Made by a program: the position numbers and the translations under genes. The notes beneath the pieces are model-generated. The model ran no database searches and was not told the origin of the DNA. It saw only the letters and a program-made list of their open reading frames with translations. This document shows positions 17,668-25,815 of a DNA stretch of 64,000 nt, one piece after another. The stretch's first letter is position 1; each line of letters starts with the position of its first letter. This DNA is from an uncultured Prevotellaceae bacterium (GTDB taxonomy: Bacteria > Bacteroidota > Bacteroidia > Bacteroidales > Bacteroidaceae): positions 14,625-78,624 of the forward strand of contig OMXX01000011.1 of assembly GCA_900315105.1 (NCBI GenBank). The letters run 5' to 3'.

Positions 17668-19233
17668 CTATTTTTTTGCTTGTTTTGCCCTAAATTCCTT
17701 GAGCTGTTGGAAACAGCAGTCATCAATGATTTCCTCAAGCTTACGATCTGGATTATGACGCAGATAGCAGTTATAGTCGAAAATCATCATCTCACCATTC
17801 TCTGCATTGTAAGGTTTCCAAGATGGAAGTCCTTCGGCATTAGGATTGCCTGTATGGGCGAAATTTGACCATACGGTACTCATTATATCTGCAAGTTTTT
17901 GGTCATCAGCCGTTGGATTAGGAAGATCGTTGCCAGCACGATGCAAAGTGTTGAAGACAAACTTCAACTCATGTCCGTGAACAGAGCCCTGATGAACAGG
18001 AGACTTCCAAGTGAACATATACATATAGGTAGGGGCAGGACGATTGGCTGAAATATAGTCGGCTGTGATGATTGTCTTTGGACGGAAGAGGCGGTCGGCA
18101 GAGAGCAGATCGTTTGGAGAGTGCTTTGGCCAAGCCTCGTCAAATGCCTTGATATACTCATCTGTACGATTGCCGAAGACAGGCAGTAGTTGCTGACGAG
18201 CCTCTTCCAAAGTCACAGGCTTATCGTATGTAAGGCGCTGGAGCTCATTAAATGTTGTACCGATAAGAATTGGCTTACTGTCTGAAAATGACGAAAATCC
18301 TGGTTGGAAAGGCTGTTGCATGAGAATCTCTCCATCAGGTGAAGGACCGAATCCCCACATCATAGGAGTACCAGGCTTACGTGTGCCGATGCTCTTGCCC
18401 ATAGCACGCTGTCCAGCTGCATAAAGATCCTTGTAAGGCACTTCATTTATCTTCTCTATGTTCTCATTTGAAATACCGAGTTCTGCAAGTACTGCCTTGC
18501 CCAGAGATTCACTCATTTCCTTGGTGTTCACGTTGAGGATTGTTCCACTAAGGATTATAGCTTTATGGAAGAGATCCTTAGCATCAGGCATACATAAGAG
18601 CGTACCGACCTTGCCACCGCCACCAGACTCACCGAATACCGTGACATTGTTAGGATCACCGCCAAACTGTGCAATGTTATTGCGAATCCACTTCAAGGCA
18701 GCAACAACGTCCATCATTCCGACATTGCCAGAATACTTGTACTTTGGCGAACATGCAGAGAGGTCGAGGAAACCGAGGATATTCAAACGATGATTTATGC
18801 TGACGCAGACAACATCCTTCTGTGCGAGTTTCATGCCAGGATCCCATTCTGACGTGCCAGAATCAAACCCACCACCATGAAGCCATAGCATAACAGGTTT
18901 CTTTGCCTTGCAATCGGTTGTCCATACATTCACTACGCAACAATCTTCGGACATTTCGTCCTTAGACATCTCACGTCCCATTGGCTGCATAGTCATAGGT
19001 CCCCAATGGTCGCATATCCTCACCGTATCCCATTTGTCAACAGGCATAGGCGGCATGAAACGTTCTACCTTGGCGTATGGAATACCGAGGAAACCGATAG
19101 AACCCTCATGGTTGAATCCCTGCACAAGACCGGACTCAATACGAACTACATTCTCTTTTCCCGCATTTTGTGCAAAGCAAATACTCGCACACAATAACAG
19201 AATAGATACTGAAAAAATCTTTTTACAATACAT
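17668..19233 (-). CDS. Secreted type B carboxylesterase
   Basis: A 521-aa protein with signal peptide MYCKKIFSVSILLLCASICFA. It has the carboxylesterase/cholinesterase fold: oxyanion-hole motif LWLHGGGFDSG, nucleophile elbow FGESGGGGKV (catalytic Ser), and HGSVHGHELKFVF supplying the His; the Glu/Asp is probably in TTFNELQ. Length matches the pNB-esterase family. In rumen and gut Prevotella such enzymes deacylate plant or mucin glycans, but the substrate cannot be assigned. It has its own promoter and may be followed by the DUF5362-ProX pair in one transcript. Confidence 0.9.
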   Translation of the reverse strand: MYCKKIFSVSILLLCASICFAQNAGKENVVRIESGLVQGFNHEGSIGFLGIPYAKVERFMPPMPVDKWDTVRICDHWGPMTMQPMGREMSKDEMSEDCCVVNVWTTDCKAKKPVMLWLHGGGFDSGTSEWDPGMKLAQKDVVCVSINHRLNILGFLDLSACSPKYKYSGNVGMMDVVAALKWIRNNIAQFGGDPNNVTVFGESGGGGKVGTLLCMPDAKDLFHKAIILSGTILNVNTKEMSESLGKAVLAELGISNENIEKINEVPYKDLYAAGQRAMGKSIGTRKPGTPMMWGFGPSPDGEILMQQPFQPGFSSFSDSKPILIGTTFNELQRLTYDKPVTLEEARQQLLPVFGNRTDEYIKAFDEAWPKHSPNDLLSADRLFRPKTIITADYISANRPAPTYMYMFTWKSPVHQGSVHGHELKFVFNTLHRAGNDLPNPTADDQKLADIMSTVWSNFAHTGNPNAEGLPSWKPYNAENGEMMIFDYNCYLRHNPDRKLEEIIDDCCFQQLKEFRAKQAKK

Positions 19234-19265
19234 CTTTATTAATAGGTTTGTTATATAGTTTTGCG

Positions 19266-19273
19266 CAAAGTTA
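19266..19273 (-). promoter_or_regulatory. -7 box of the carboxylesterase gene
   Basis: The minus strand reads TAACTTTG, about 33 nt upstream of the esterase ATG. The -33 box is weak. A plus-strand box for the GH43-GH28 gene lies about 95 bp away, so this is a divergent promoter region. Confidence 0.6.
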
Positions 19274-19367
19274 AGAAAAAAAACGTAATAACCCCACTTT
19301 TTTTATGCAAATGGATGTTTTTTTGCATTTTTTTCCAAAAAAATTAGGTCATACGGATATTTATTCT

Positions 19368-19375
19368 TATTTTTG
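19368..19375 (+). promoter_or_regulatory. Putative -7 box of the GH43-GH28 gene
   Basis: TATTTTTG fits TAnnTTTG and lies 47 bp before the ATG at 19423. No convincing -33 box is visible. Confidence 0.5.
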
Positions 19376-19422
19376 TGGCAAAATATCATACCAAAAACAC
19401 CAAACGAAAAAACAATACCATT

Positions 19423-21756
19423 ATGAAGATATTAAAATATACACTTATTCCTCTCTTTCTGATATCAAGTGGTATAATCGTTGCCCAGACTTCATTGCCT
19501 GGCAATCCAATCATAACCCACACGTATTGCGCAGATCCATCAGCAAGGGTGTTTGGCGATACTTTGTGGCTTTATCCGAGTCATGACAAGGATGATGCCA
19601 CGGATTTTCTTATGGATGACTTCCACGTATATAGCACAACGGACATGAAAACATGGACCGACCATGGTGTTATCTACAAGCCGTTGGAAGACGCAAAATG
19701 GGCTAAGTCCCGCACATGGGCCCCCGACTGTATAGAGCGTAACGGCAAATACTACTTCTATTATGCTACCGACACGGAGAATATAGGTGTGGCTGTAGCT
19801 GATTCGCCGGCAGGTCCATTCCATGATCCTCTAGGACATCCTCTTATCTCGAAGAATACTCCAGGAGTGGTGTGTGACCGTATGTTCATAGACGCTTGTC
19901 CGTTTATTGATGATGATGGTCAGGCCTATCTCTTCGTAGGTCAGAATACCGTGAATGTAATAAAACTCAACGAGGACATGATCTCGTTCGACGGCAAGGT
20001 TGAACAAGTGAAAGGCACTCAAGATTTCTTCGAGGCAGTATGGGTACACAAGCGCAATGGCATATACTATATGACATACGCCACAAGTCCTTTCCGTCGT
20101 GGCAAGAAACAGGAGATTGCATACTGCACAAGCAATTCTCCACTCGGTCCCTATACTTATCAGGGAGTAATTTTGCAACCCGTAAACAGCGGTACGACAC
20201 ATTGCTCTATAGTAAACTACAAGGGACAGGACTATATGTTCTACCACACATCGGATATAAGCAGAATACTTGCATCGGAGTATTACAATGCCTACCGCCG
20301 TTCTGTAAGTTGTGATTCTCTGTTCTATAACGAGGATGGAACAATCCGCCCAATCAAGAGGACAATCAACGAGAAGAAGTTCAAGTTGAATGATATCTCT
20401 GACGACCGTAGGATGAATCTCATCGCTGCAAGTACACGTAGGCCTATGTTTCCAAAGGAAGGAAAGAAGATAACAATCAATGAAGGTGCAACGCGTGCAG
20501 ACCTGCAAAAAAGCATTGACGAGTGTTCGGATGAGGGTGGCGGTATGGTTGTCATCCCTGCCGGAAAATTCGACATGGACGGACCGCTTGAATTGAAGAG
20601 CGGTGTGAATCTTCATCTCAGCGATGGCGCAACCCTAACATTTACCGACAATCCTGATGCATACCTCCCTGTGGTATTGAGCCGATATGAGGGTATAGAA
20701 GTATATTCTCGCTGTCCTATGATACATTCACACTATCAGGAGAACGTTGCTATTACGGGCGAAGGCACAGCCGTAATTGATATAAACGGCCATGAGATGG
20801 CAAAATGGGGAAAGACAACCAGCATTGAGGATGCAGGAGATTTCCTACTCGGCACAAATGGAGAAACACCTGATTTTTCCGATGTAAACCGTCTCAGGGA
20901 GATGGGCGACAAACTCGTACCTCTATCTGAGCGTATCTTCGGTGAGGGTACAAAGCTCCGTACCAGCGCCATAGAGTTCTGCTCATGCTCACGCGTTCTC
21001 ATAAGCGGCATAACTCTGAAGAACTGTCCTTTCTGGTGCATCCATCCACTTTATTGCGAGGATGTTATTATCAATAACGTAAAGATTGACTCAAACTACC
21101 CTAACAACGACGGAATAAGTCCGGAGTCAAGCAAGAGGGTTGTCATTGAAAACTGCGAATTCAACACAGGCGACGATGCCGTTGCGGTGAAGTCCGGACG
21201 CGATGCCGACGGCAGACGCATAGGTCGTCCGGCAGAGGATATTGTAATCCGCAACTGTAAAATGAAGACCAGAGGCAATGGCGTATGTATCGGATCAGAA
21301 ATCAGCGGAGGCGTGAAGAACATTTTCATGAGCGACATTGAGATTAATGATGTAAAGAACGGTATTCTCTTCAAGTCGAATCTTGACCGTGGAGGCTATA
21401 TCGAGAATGTATATGTCAACGGAATCAACATTAAGTCGGTTGCCGGGGCAGCTTTACGCTTCGAGACAAACTATCTGCATTATCGTGGCGGTAACTTCCC
21501 TACCCGATACACGAACTTCCGCATCAACAACGTCAACGTTGAAAAATCGACAGAGTTCGGCATCTTCTATGAAGGTAACGAGGAAGAACGAATCACAGAT
21601 GTCAAGGTAACAAACTTCAATGTGGAAAATGCCAAATGGCCTTATTACCTGCACAATACGAAGAACTGCACGTTTATAAACTGTAAAGTGAATAATCAGC
21701 CTATACCAGAGGCTCCAGAAGACAGTAAGGTCAAACGCACATGCGATGTGTGGTAA
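19423..21756 (+). CDS. Fused glycoside hydrolase: GH43 then GH28 (pectin/arabinan side chains)
   Basis: The start at 19423 gives signal peptide MKILKYTLIPLFLISSGIIVAQ; the frame upstream to 19375 lacks one. Of 777 residues, about 30-330 form a GH43 five-blade propeller: base Asp38 (YCADPSARVFG), WAPDCIERNGKYYFYY, FIDACPFIDDDGQAYLF, acid Glu204 (DFFEAVWVHKRNGIYY) and His260 (HCSIVNYKG). From about 350 a GH28 beta-helix follows: SIDECSDEGGGMVVIPAGKF, NNDGISPE (Asp563), TGDDAVAVKSG (Asp584/585), RGNGVCIGSE and ILFKSN. GH28 normally has GHG where Asn619 sits here, so one catalytic-site residue differs. Together the domains suggest attack on decorated pectin. No PUL genes adjoin it. Confidence 0.9.
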   Translation: MKILKYTLIPLFLISSGIIVAQTSLPGNPIITHTYCADPSARVFGDTLWLYPSHDKDDATDFLMDDFHVYSTTDMKTWTDHGVIYKPLEDAKWAKSRTWAPDCIERNGKYYFYYATDTENIGVAVADSPAGPFHDPLGHPLISKNTPGVVCDRMFIDACPFIDDDGQAYLFVGQNTVNVIKLNEDMISFDGKVEQVKGTQDFFEAVWVHKRNGIYYMTYATSPFRRGKKQEIAYCTSNSPLGPYTYQGVILQPVNSGTTHCSIVNYKGQDYMFYHTSDISRILASEYYNAYRRSVSCDSLFYNEDGTIRPIKRTINEKKFKLNDISDDRRMNLIAASTRRPMFPKEGKKITINEGATRADLQKSIDECSDEGGGMVVIPAGKFDMDGPLELKSGVNLHLSDGATLTFTDNPDAYLPVVLSRYEGIEVYSRCPMIHSHYQENVAITGEGTAVIDINGHEMAKWGKTTSIEDAGDFLLGTNGETPDFSDVNRLREMGDKLVPLSERIFGEGTKLRTSAIEFCSCSRVLISGITLKNCPFWCIHPLYCEDVIINNVKIDSNYPNNDGISPESSKRVVIENCEFNTGDDAVAVKSGRDADGRRIGRPAEDIVIRNCKMKTRGNGVCIGSEISGGVKNIFMSDIEINDVKNGILFKSNLDRGGYIENVYVNGINIKSVAGAALRFETNYLHYRGGNFPTRYTNFRINNVNVEKSTEFGIFYEGNEEERITDVKVTNFNVENAKWPYYLHNTKNCTFINCKVNNQPIPEAPEDSKVKRTCDVW

Positions 21757-21778
21757 AGAAAACAACAATAACATTCGG

Positions 21779-21816
21779 CAACCTTTCCTAACATAAATTA
21801 GGAAGGGTTGTTTTTT
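21779..21816 (+). terminator. Intrinsic terminator after GH43-GH28
   Basis: A 13-bp stem with one G-U pair (CAACCTTTCCTAA at 21779-21791, TTAGGAAGGGTTG at 21798-21810) is followed by six T. Confidence 0.9.
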
Positions 21817-21929
21817 CTTTGTATATTTTAACTGAATGTCTCTCAATAAATGGAAAATCATTACGTTAATTATAGAAAGTATTTAAGATAACAAATAAAT
21901 TTGCATATATTCAAAACTAAAAAGCAATT

Positions 21930-22451
21930 ATGAAAAAGATCATTTTTTCTGTGATTCTTTGTGCTGTGGCATTCGTAGCCAAGGCACAGGTAGAAAGTGT
22001 TGATTTCAAGACAAACTTCCGTGGTGACTTGGGTGTTGGTGTAGGTATTTCAGCAGACCTCAATAACAATTTCGAGTTCTCACCAAGTGCTAATCTCTCT
22101 TTCTGGGATTGTGGTACTCACATCGACTTTGAAGCAGATTTCCATTATAATATAGATCTCGGTCATAAATTCACATTATATCCTATCGCTGGTGCCGTTC
22201 TCTGCTATGCAAACCTCAAGGACCATATCGATGATCCACACCACCATCACCACCATCCTGTAGACGATAAAGACTATTACGATGGACATCTCAACTTTGG
22301 TATAAACGTTGGTTGCGGTCTCAAGTATGACATTAATCCTAAAATCGCAGGATTCGTTGAGACAAAATATCAATGGATAAACAATGATGATGACTACTGT
22401 TATGACTATAACGATGCCTTCCTTTCTCTCGGTATCAAAGTCACACTATAA
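21930..22451 (+). CDS. Small outer-membrane beta-barrel protein with a His6 loop
   Basis: A 173-aa protein with signal peptide MKKIIFSVILCAVAFVAKAQ and alternating amphipathic strands typical of OmpA/OmpW-like eight-strand barrels (GDLGVGVGISADLNNNFEFS, FGINVGCGLKYDIN, FVETKYQW), ending in an aromatic/hydrophobic strand (FLSLGIKVTL). One predicted loop contains DPHHHHHHPVDD, a genomic run of six His encoded by mixed CAC/CAT codons. The run could bind transition metals; this is inference. The gene is flanked by terminators on both sides and is monocistronic. Confidence 0.8.
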   Translation: MKKIIFSVILCAVAFVAKAQVESVDFKTNFRGDLGVGVGISADLNNNFEFSPSANLSFWDCGTHIDFEADFHYNIDLGHKFTLYPIAGAVLCYANLKDHIDDPHHHHHHPVDDKDYYDGHLNFGINVGCGLKYDINPKIAGFVETKYQWINNDDDYCYDYNDAFLSLGIKVTL

Positions 22452-22472
22452 TTAAAGGATTAGAAACAATAC

Positions 22473-22508
22473 AATAAGGAGTACAGTTTTCCTGTGCTCC
22501 TTATTTTT
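22473..22508 (+). terminator. Intrinsic terminator after the barrel gene
   Basis: A 14-bp stem with one mismatch (AATAAGGAGTACAG at 22473-22486, CTGTGCTCCTTATT at 22492-22505) and a five-base loop run into a T-tract. Confidence 0.9.
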
Positions 22509-22544
22509 ATTATAGCTGATTCTCCTAACCAAACTCGATGAACC

Positions 22545-22640
22545 TCCGCTCTAAAATATACCCTCCACCGACTTTGCACCGACTTTGCACCGACTTTGGT
22601 ACGGAGGAAGAGCGAAGGATCATAGGAGGAAGAACGGCAG
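22545..22640. repeat. 11-bp periodic array 2
   Basis: CG dinucleotides occur in phase at 22569, 22580, 22591, 22602, 22613 and 22635, with AG at the 22624 position. The first three units are identical (CACCGACTTTG), then the array changes to purine-rich CGGAGG and CGAAGG units. It lies 3' of the barrel gene's terminator and upstream of the clpS promoter. The rest of the gap to 22878 is AT-rich without further structure that I can see. Confidence 0.9.
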
Positions 22641-22798
22641 CAAAGCTATGTTTTTTATTACGGATTAAATTTTATCAAGAACATTGATAATCAGGCAGAA
22701 AAACGTACAAAAAGTCAATTTTTACTTACTTTTTATTACTATTTCACAAATATATAAGAAAAATCGTAAAAAAACTTTTTTATTTCGATTAATTTATA

Positions 22799-22806
22799 TA
22801 TTTTTG
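22799..22806 (+). promoter_or_regulatory. Putative -7 box of clpS-clpA
   Basis: TATTTTTG fits TAnnTTTG, giving a leader of about 68 nt to the clpS ATG at 22879. No clear -33 box. Confidence 0.5.
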
Positions 22807-22878
22807 CATTCAACAAATCAATAACTCATTTCCCCGCCTTAACCCTTTGAGGCGGAATAAGATGATTCGAAAACAAAC

Positions 22879-23187
22879 ATGAGTACACATACAAGAACAA
22901 TCCGTAGTAAACATACACAGTTCAAGTTAAAGGAACCACCCATGTATAATGTCATCATGCACAATGATGATGTTACGACTATGGACTTTGTTGTTTACGT
23001 TCTTGTAAGAATTTTCAGGAAAAGTGAAGAGGATGCTGAAACATTAATGCTAAAGGTTCATAATGAAGGAAGCGCAGTCGTCGGCACTTATTCCCAAGAC
23101 ATAGCACAAAGCAAGGCAAACTACACCATGAATCTCGCCAAGGCAAACAATTATCCACTAAAACTTACAATCGAAGAAACAAGATGA
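22879..23187 (+). CDS. clpS: ClpS adaptor protein
   Basis: A 102-aa protein with the ClpS core: MYNVIMHNDDVTTMDFVVYV, where the HNDD-TTM segment forms the N-degron pocket, followed by AETLMLKVHNEGSAVVGTY. ClpS delivers N-end-rule substrates to ClpAP. Its stop overlaps the clpA start by 4 bases (ATGA), so translation is coupled. The first 20 residues are a basic extension before the folded domain, as is common. Confidence 0.95.
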   Translation: MSTHTRTIRSKHTQFKLKEPPMYNVIMHNDDVTTMDFVVYVLVRIFRKSEEDAETLMLKVHNEGSAVVGTYSQDIAQSKANYTMNLAKANNYPLKLTIEETR

Positions 23188-25682
23188 TACATCCTATATA
23201 CGACATAGAAACCAATTATTTCACCGAAAGCCTAAATCGAGCACTTCAAGTTGCTTTAGATGACGCTACTAAATTCCGCTCAGAATTCATCACTCCTGAG
23301 CATCTTCTGTATGCCATTTCCTATCAGGCGGCATTTATGTCGTTCTGTGAGATAGCAGACGTGGATATCGATGAAATGCACAACGAACTGTTCGGTTATA
23401 TAATAAGCATCGATGCTGTTCCTGATGATGAGGAATACATTCCTATGCTGTCAACAAATCTCCACGAGATTGTTCAGCGTATGCAGTATTTCGCTATGTC
23501 GAAGACAAAAAAGCATATCGAGGAACTCAGCCAGACGGAAATTACAGCAGACTCTTTGCAGCACGGCACCATCCTTGAAGTAATGTATATGCTTAATGAA
23601 CTTAAGCATAGCATGGCTCAATATATACTGAACAAGTATATCACCTTCAAAAAAGACTGGTTCAAGAACATCAACCTTTTCTATAGCCAATATGAGGAAA
23701 CACCTGAAGCTGAAAGCATTGAGGATGAAGCTGAAGATGAAACCGCAGAGGCAAATAAGCCACAGGTACATGCAGAGGCTTATATCAACGGCAAGAAGGT
23801 TGATTTATCAGGCACAGCCATATACGACAAACTTATGGCAAGTGCAAATAGATTGCTCGGTTCACTACAGTCGATGGAAATCCATAAGCAGGATGAGCCT
23901 CAGAGTCAACCTCAGCAGAAGAAAGAGCCTTGGGAACAGTATCTCACCTGCATAAGCGAGGAATATGTAAACAGAAAGCCTCTTATCGGGCGACAGAAGG
24001 AACTTGAGCATACCATCCGCATACTTTGCCGTAAGGACAAGAACAACCCTATCTTCATAGGCGAACCTGGTGTTGGCAAAACCGCCCTCATATATGGTCT
24101 TGCAAAGATGATTGCAGAAGGCAATGTGCCTGAATCCATATCCGACAAGGTGATATATGGCATGGATATGGCTTCACTTGTTGCCGGAGCAAGCTATCAC
24201 GGAGAGTTCGAGAGGCGTGTCAAGGAAGTTCTCGACGGAGCAAAGGCAAAAGGTAATGCCATTCTCTACATAGACGAGATTCATACCATCTGTGATACTG
24301 GTGGCGGCAATAGCTCTATGAATGCAGCAGAGATGCTGAAACCTTATCTTGAGGATGGCAGCATACGATTCATAGGTTCTACCACATATCAGGACTATAA
24401 CAAGTCGTTTGCCAAGCACAAGGCAATAGCACGACGATTCGGACAGATTGATATCAAGGAGCCTTCTGTAGATGAGACCATTCAGATTGTCTCTGCCCTA
24501 CTCCCTATCTACGAGAAGCACCACGGTGTGAAGTATGATGAGGAAGCTGTGAAATATGCCGTTGAGCAGAGTGATGCCCGCATATGCGACCGTTTCCTTC
24601 CCGACAAGGCTATTGACATAATCGATGAGGCTGGTGCTTATCTGCAACAGAATCCGCTCCTTAATAAGAACGGAGAGCCTAAAGCTGCACGCTATCAGAA
24701 GGTTAGTAAGGATATAATAAAAAAGATTCTCATTGAAGTTTGTCGTATTGACGCTAACGCACTTGCAAGCGAGAATAATGATGCTCTGAAGAATCTCGAC
24801 AAGCGCATTAGCAGCGATATCTATGGTCAGGATGAGGCTATCAAGAAAGTGGTACGTGCCGTTATGATGTCAAAAGCTGGACTTATAGAGCCCGACAAAC
24901 CTATCGCCTCCCTACTCTTCGTGGGGCCTACTGGCGTAGGTAAGACTGAGGTGTGCAAGGTATTGGCACGTGAACTTGGCGTTGAACTCATACGCTTTGA
25001 TATGAGTGAATATACCGAGAAACATACCATCTCTAAGCTCATAGGCTCTCCTGCCGGATATGTAGGTTATGAGGAAGGGGGCTTGTTGACTGATGCAATC
25101 CGCAAAACTCCTAATTGCGTCCTACTCCTTGACGAGATAGAGAAAGCACACACAGATATTTACAATATCTTGCTTCAAGTAATGGATTATGCCCGACTTA
25201 CCGACAACAAAGGCAATAAGGCAGACTTCCGTAACGTGATTCTCATCATGACATCAAATGCAGGAGCACAGTTTGCGGGACAGGCTGGTATCGGCTTCGG
25301 AGGTGGACTCAGCAAGGGACAGGCAATGCTCCAGACGGTAAAGAAAACCTTCAAACCTGAGTTCCTCAACCGTCTATCTGGTACTGTCGTATTCAATGAG
25401 ATGGACAAGACTATGGCAACTCTCATCCTCGACAAGAAACTCAGTCAGCTCTCACAGCGGCTTGTAGCCAAGAATGTGACCATGACACTCACTCCACAGG
25501 CATACAAATTTCTTCTTAACAAGGGATTCACCAAGCAATATGGAGCCCGCGAAATAGACAGAGTAATTCAGCAATATCTCACGCCAATACTCATGGAAGA
25601 GATACTCTTCGGCAAGTTGAAGAAAGGCGGCGAAGCAAAAATTGTCGTTGAAGATGACAATCAATTAAAAATTGGCAATTAG
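23184..25682 (+). CDS. clpA: ClpA ATPase/unfoldase subunit of Clp protease
   Basis: An 832-aa AAA+ unfoldase. The N-domain (residues 1-150) is followed by an acidic, low-complexity linker (EAESIEDEAEDETAEANK). The D1 ATPase has Walker A GEPGVGKTAL and Walker B ILYIDEIHT; the D2 ATPase has Walker A GPTGVGKTEV, Walker B LLLDEIEKAH, and a sensor region near LNRLSGTVVF. The segment around FKPEFLNR is standard for ClpA. It feeds unfolded substrates into ClpP, which is not in the window. It is translationally coupled to clpS. Confidence 0.95.
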   Translation: MIHPIYDIETNYFTESLNRALQVALDDATKFRSEFITPEHLLYAISYQAAFMSFCEIADVDIDEMHNELFGYIISIDAVPDDEEYIPMLSTNLHEIVQRMQYFAMSKTKKHIEELSQTEITADSLQHGTILEVMYMLNELKHSMAQYILNKYITFKKDWFKNINLFYSQYEETPEAESIEDEAEDETAEANKPQVHAEAYINGKKVDLSGTAIYDKLMASANRLLGSLQSMEIHKQDEPQSQPQQKKEPWEQYLTCISEEYVNRKPLIGRQKELEHTIRILCRKDKNNPIFIGEPGVGKTALIYGLAKMIAEGNVPESISDKVIYGMDMASLVAGASYHGEFERRVKEVLDGAKAKGNAILYIDEIHTICDTGGGNSSMNAAEMLKPYLEDGSIRFIGSTTYQDYNKSFAKHKAIARRFGQIDIKEPSVDETIQIVSALLPIYEKHHGVKYDEEAVKYAVEQSDARICDRFLPDKAIDIIDEAGAYLQQNPLLNKNGEPKAARYQKVSKDIIKKILIEVCRIDANALASENNDALKNLDKRISSDIYGQDEAIKKVVRAVMMSKAGLIEPDKPIASLLFVGPTGVGKTEVCKVLARELGVELIRFDMSEYTEKHTISKLIGSPAGYVGYEEGGLLTDAIRKTPNCVLLLDEIEKAHTDIYNILLQVMDYARLTDNKGNKADFRNVILIMTSNAGAQFAGQAGIGFGGGLSKGQAMLQTVKKTFKPEFLNRLSGTVVFNEMDKTMATLILDKKLSQLSQRLVAKNVTMTLTPQAYKFLLNKGFTKQYGAREIDRVIQQYLTPILMEEILFGKLKKGGEAKIVVEDDNQLKIGN

Positions 25683-25741
25683 AGAATTGACTTACTTTAG
25701 CTCGTTGAGCTTTAGCAGATAAAAATTCACTCCCCAAACAG

Positions 25742-25780
25742 AAGAGGCCTGCACGATGTGCAAGCCTCTTTTACTTTTTT
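25742..25780. terminator. Bidirectional terminator between clpA and the DUF2339 gene
   Basis: A 13-bp stem with one mismatch (AAGAGGCCTGCAC / GTGCAAGCCTCTT) is followed by T-rich sequence; it separates convergent genes. Confidence 0.85.
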
Positions 25781-25815
25781 ATTGAATAGCCTTATATAAT
25801 TATCTCCAACCATTT

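Noticed and set aside
19831..20616. Minus-strand frame of 261 codons opposite GH43-GH28
   Set aside because: No recognisable domain, and the opposite strand carries clear GH43 motifs.
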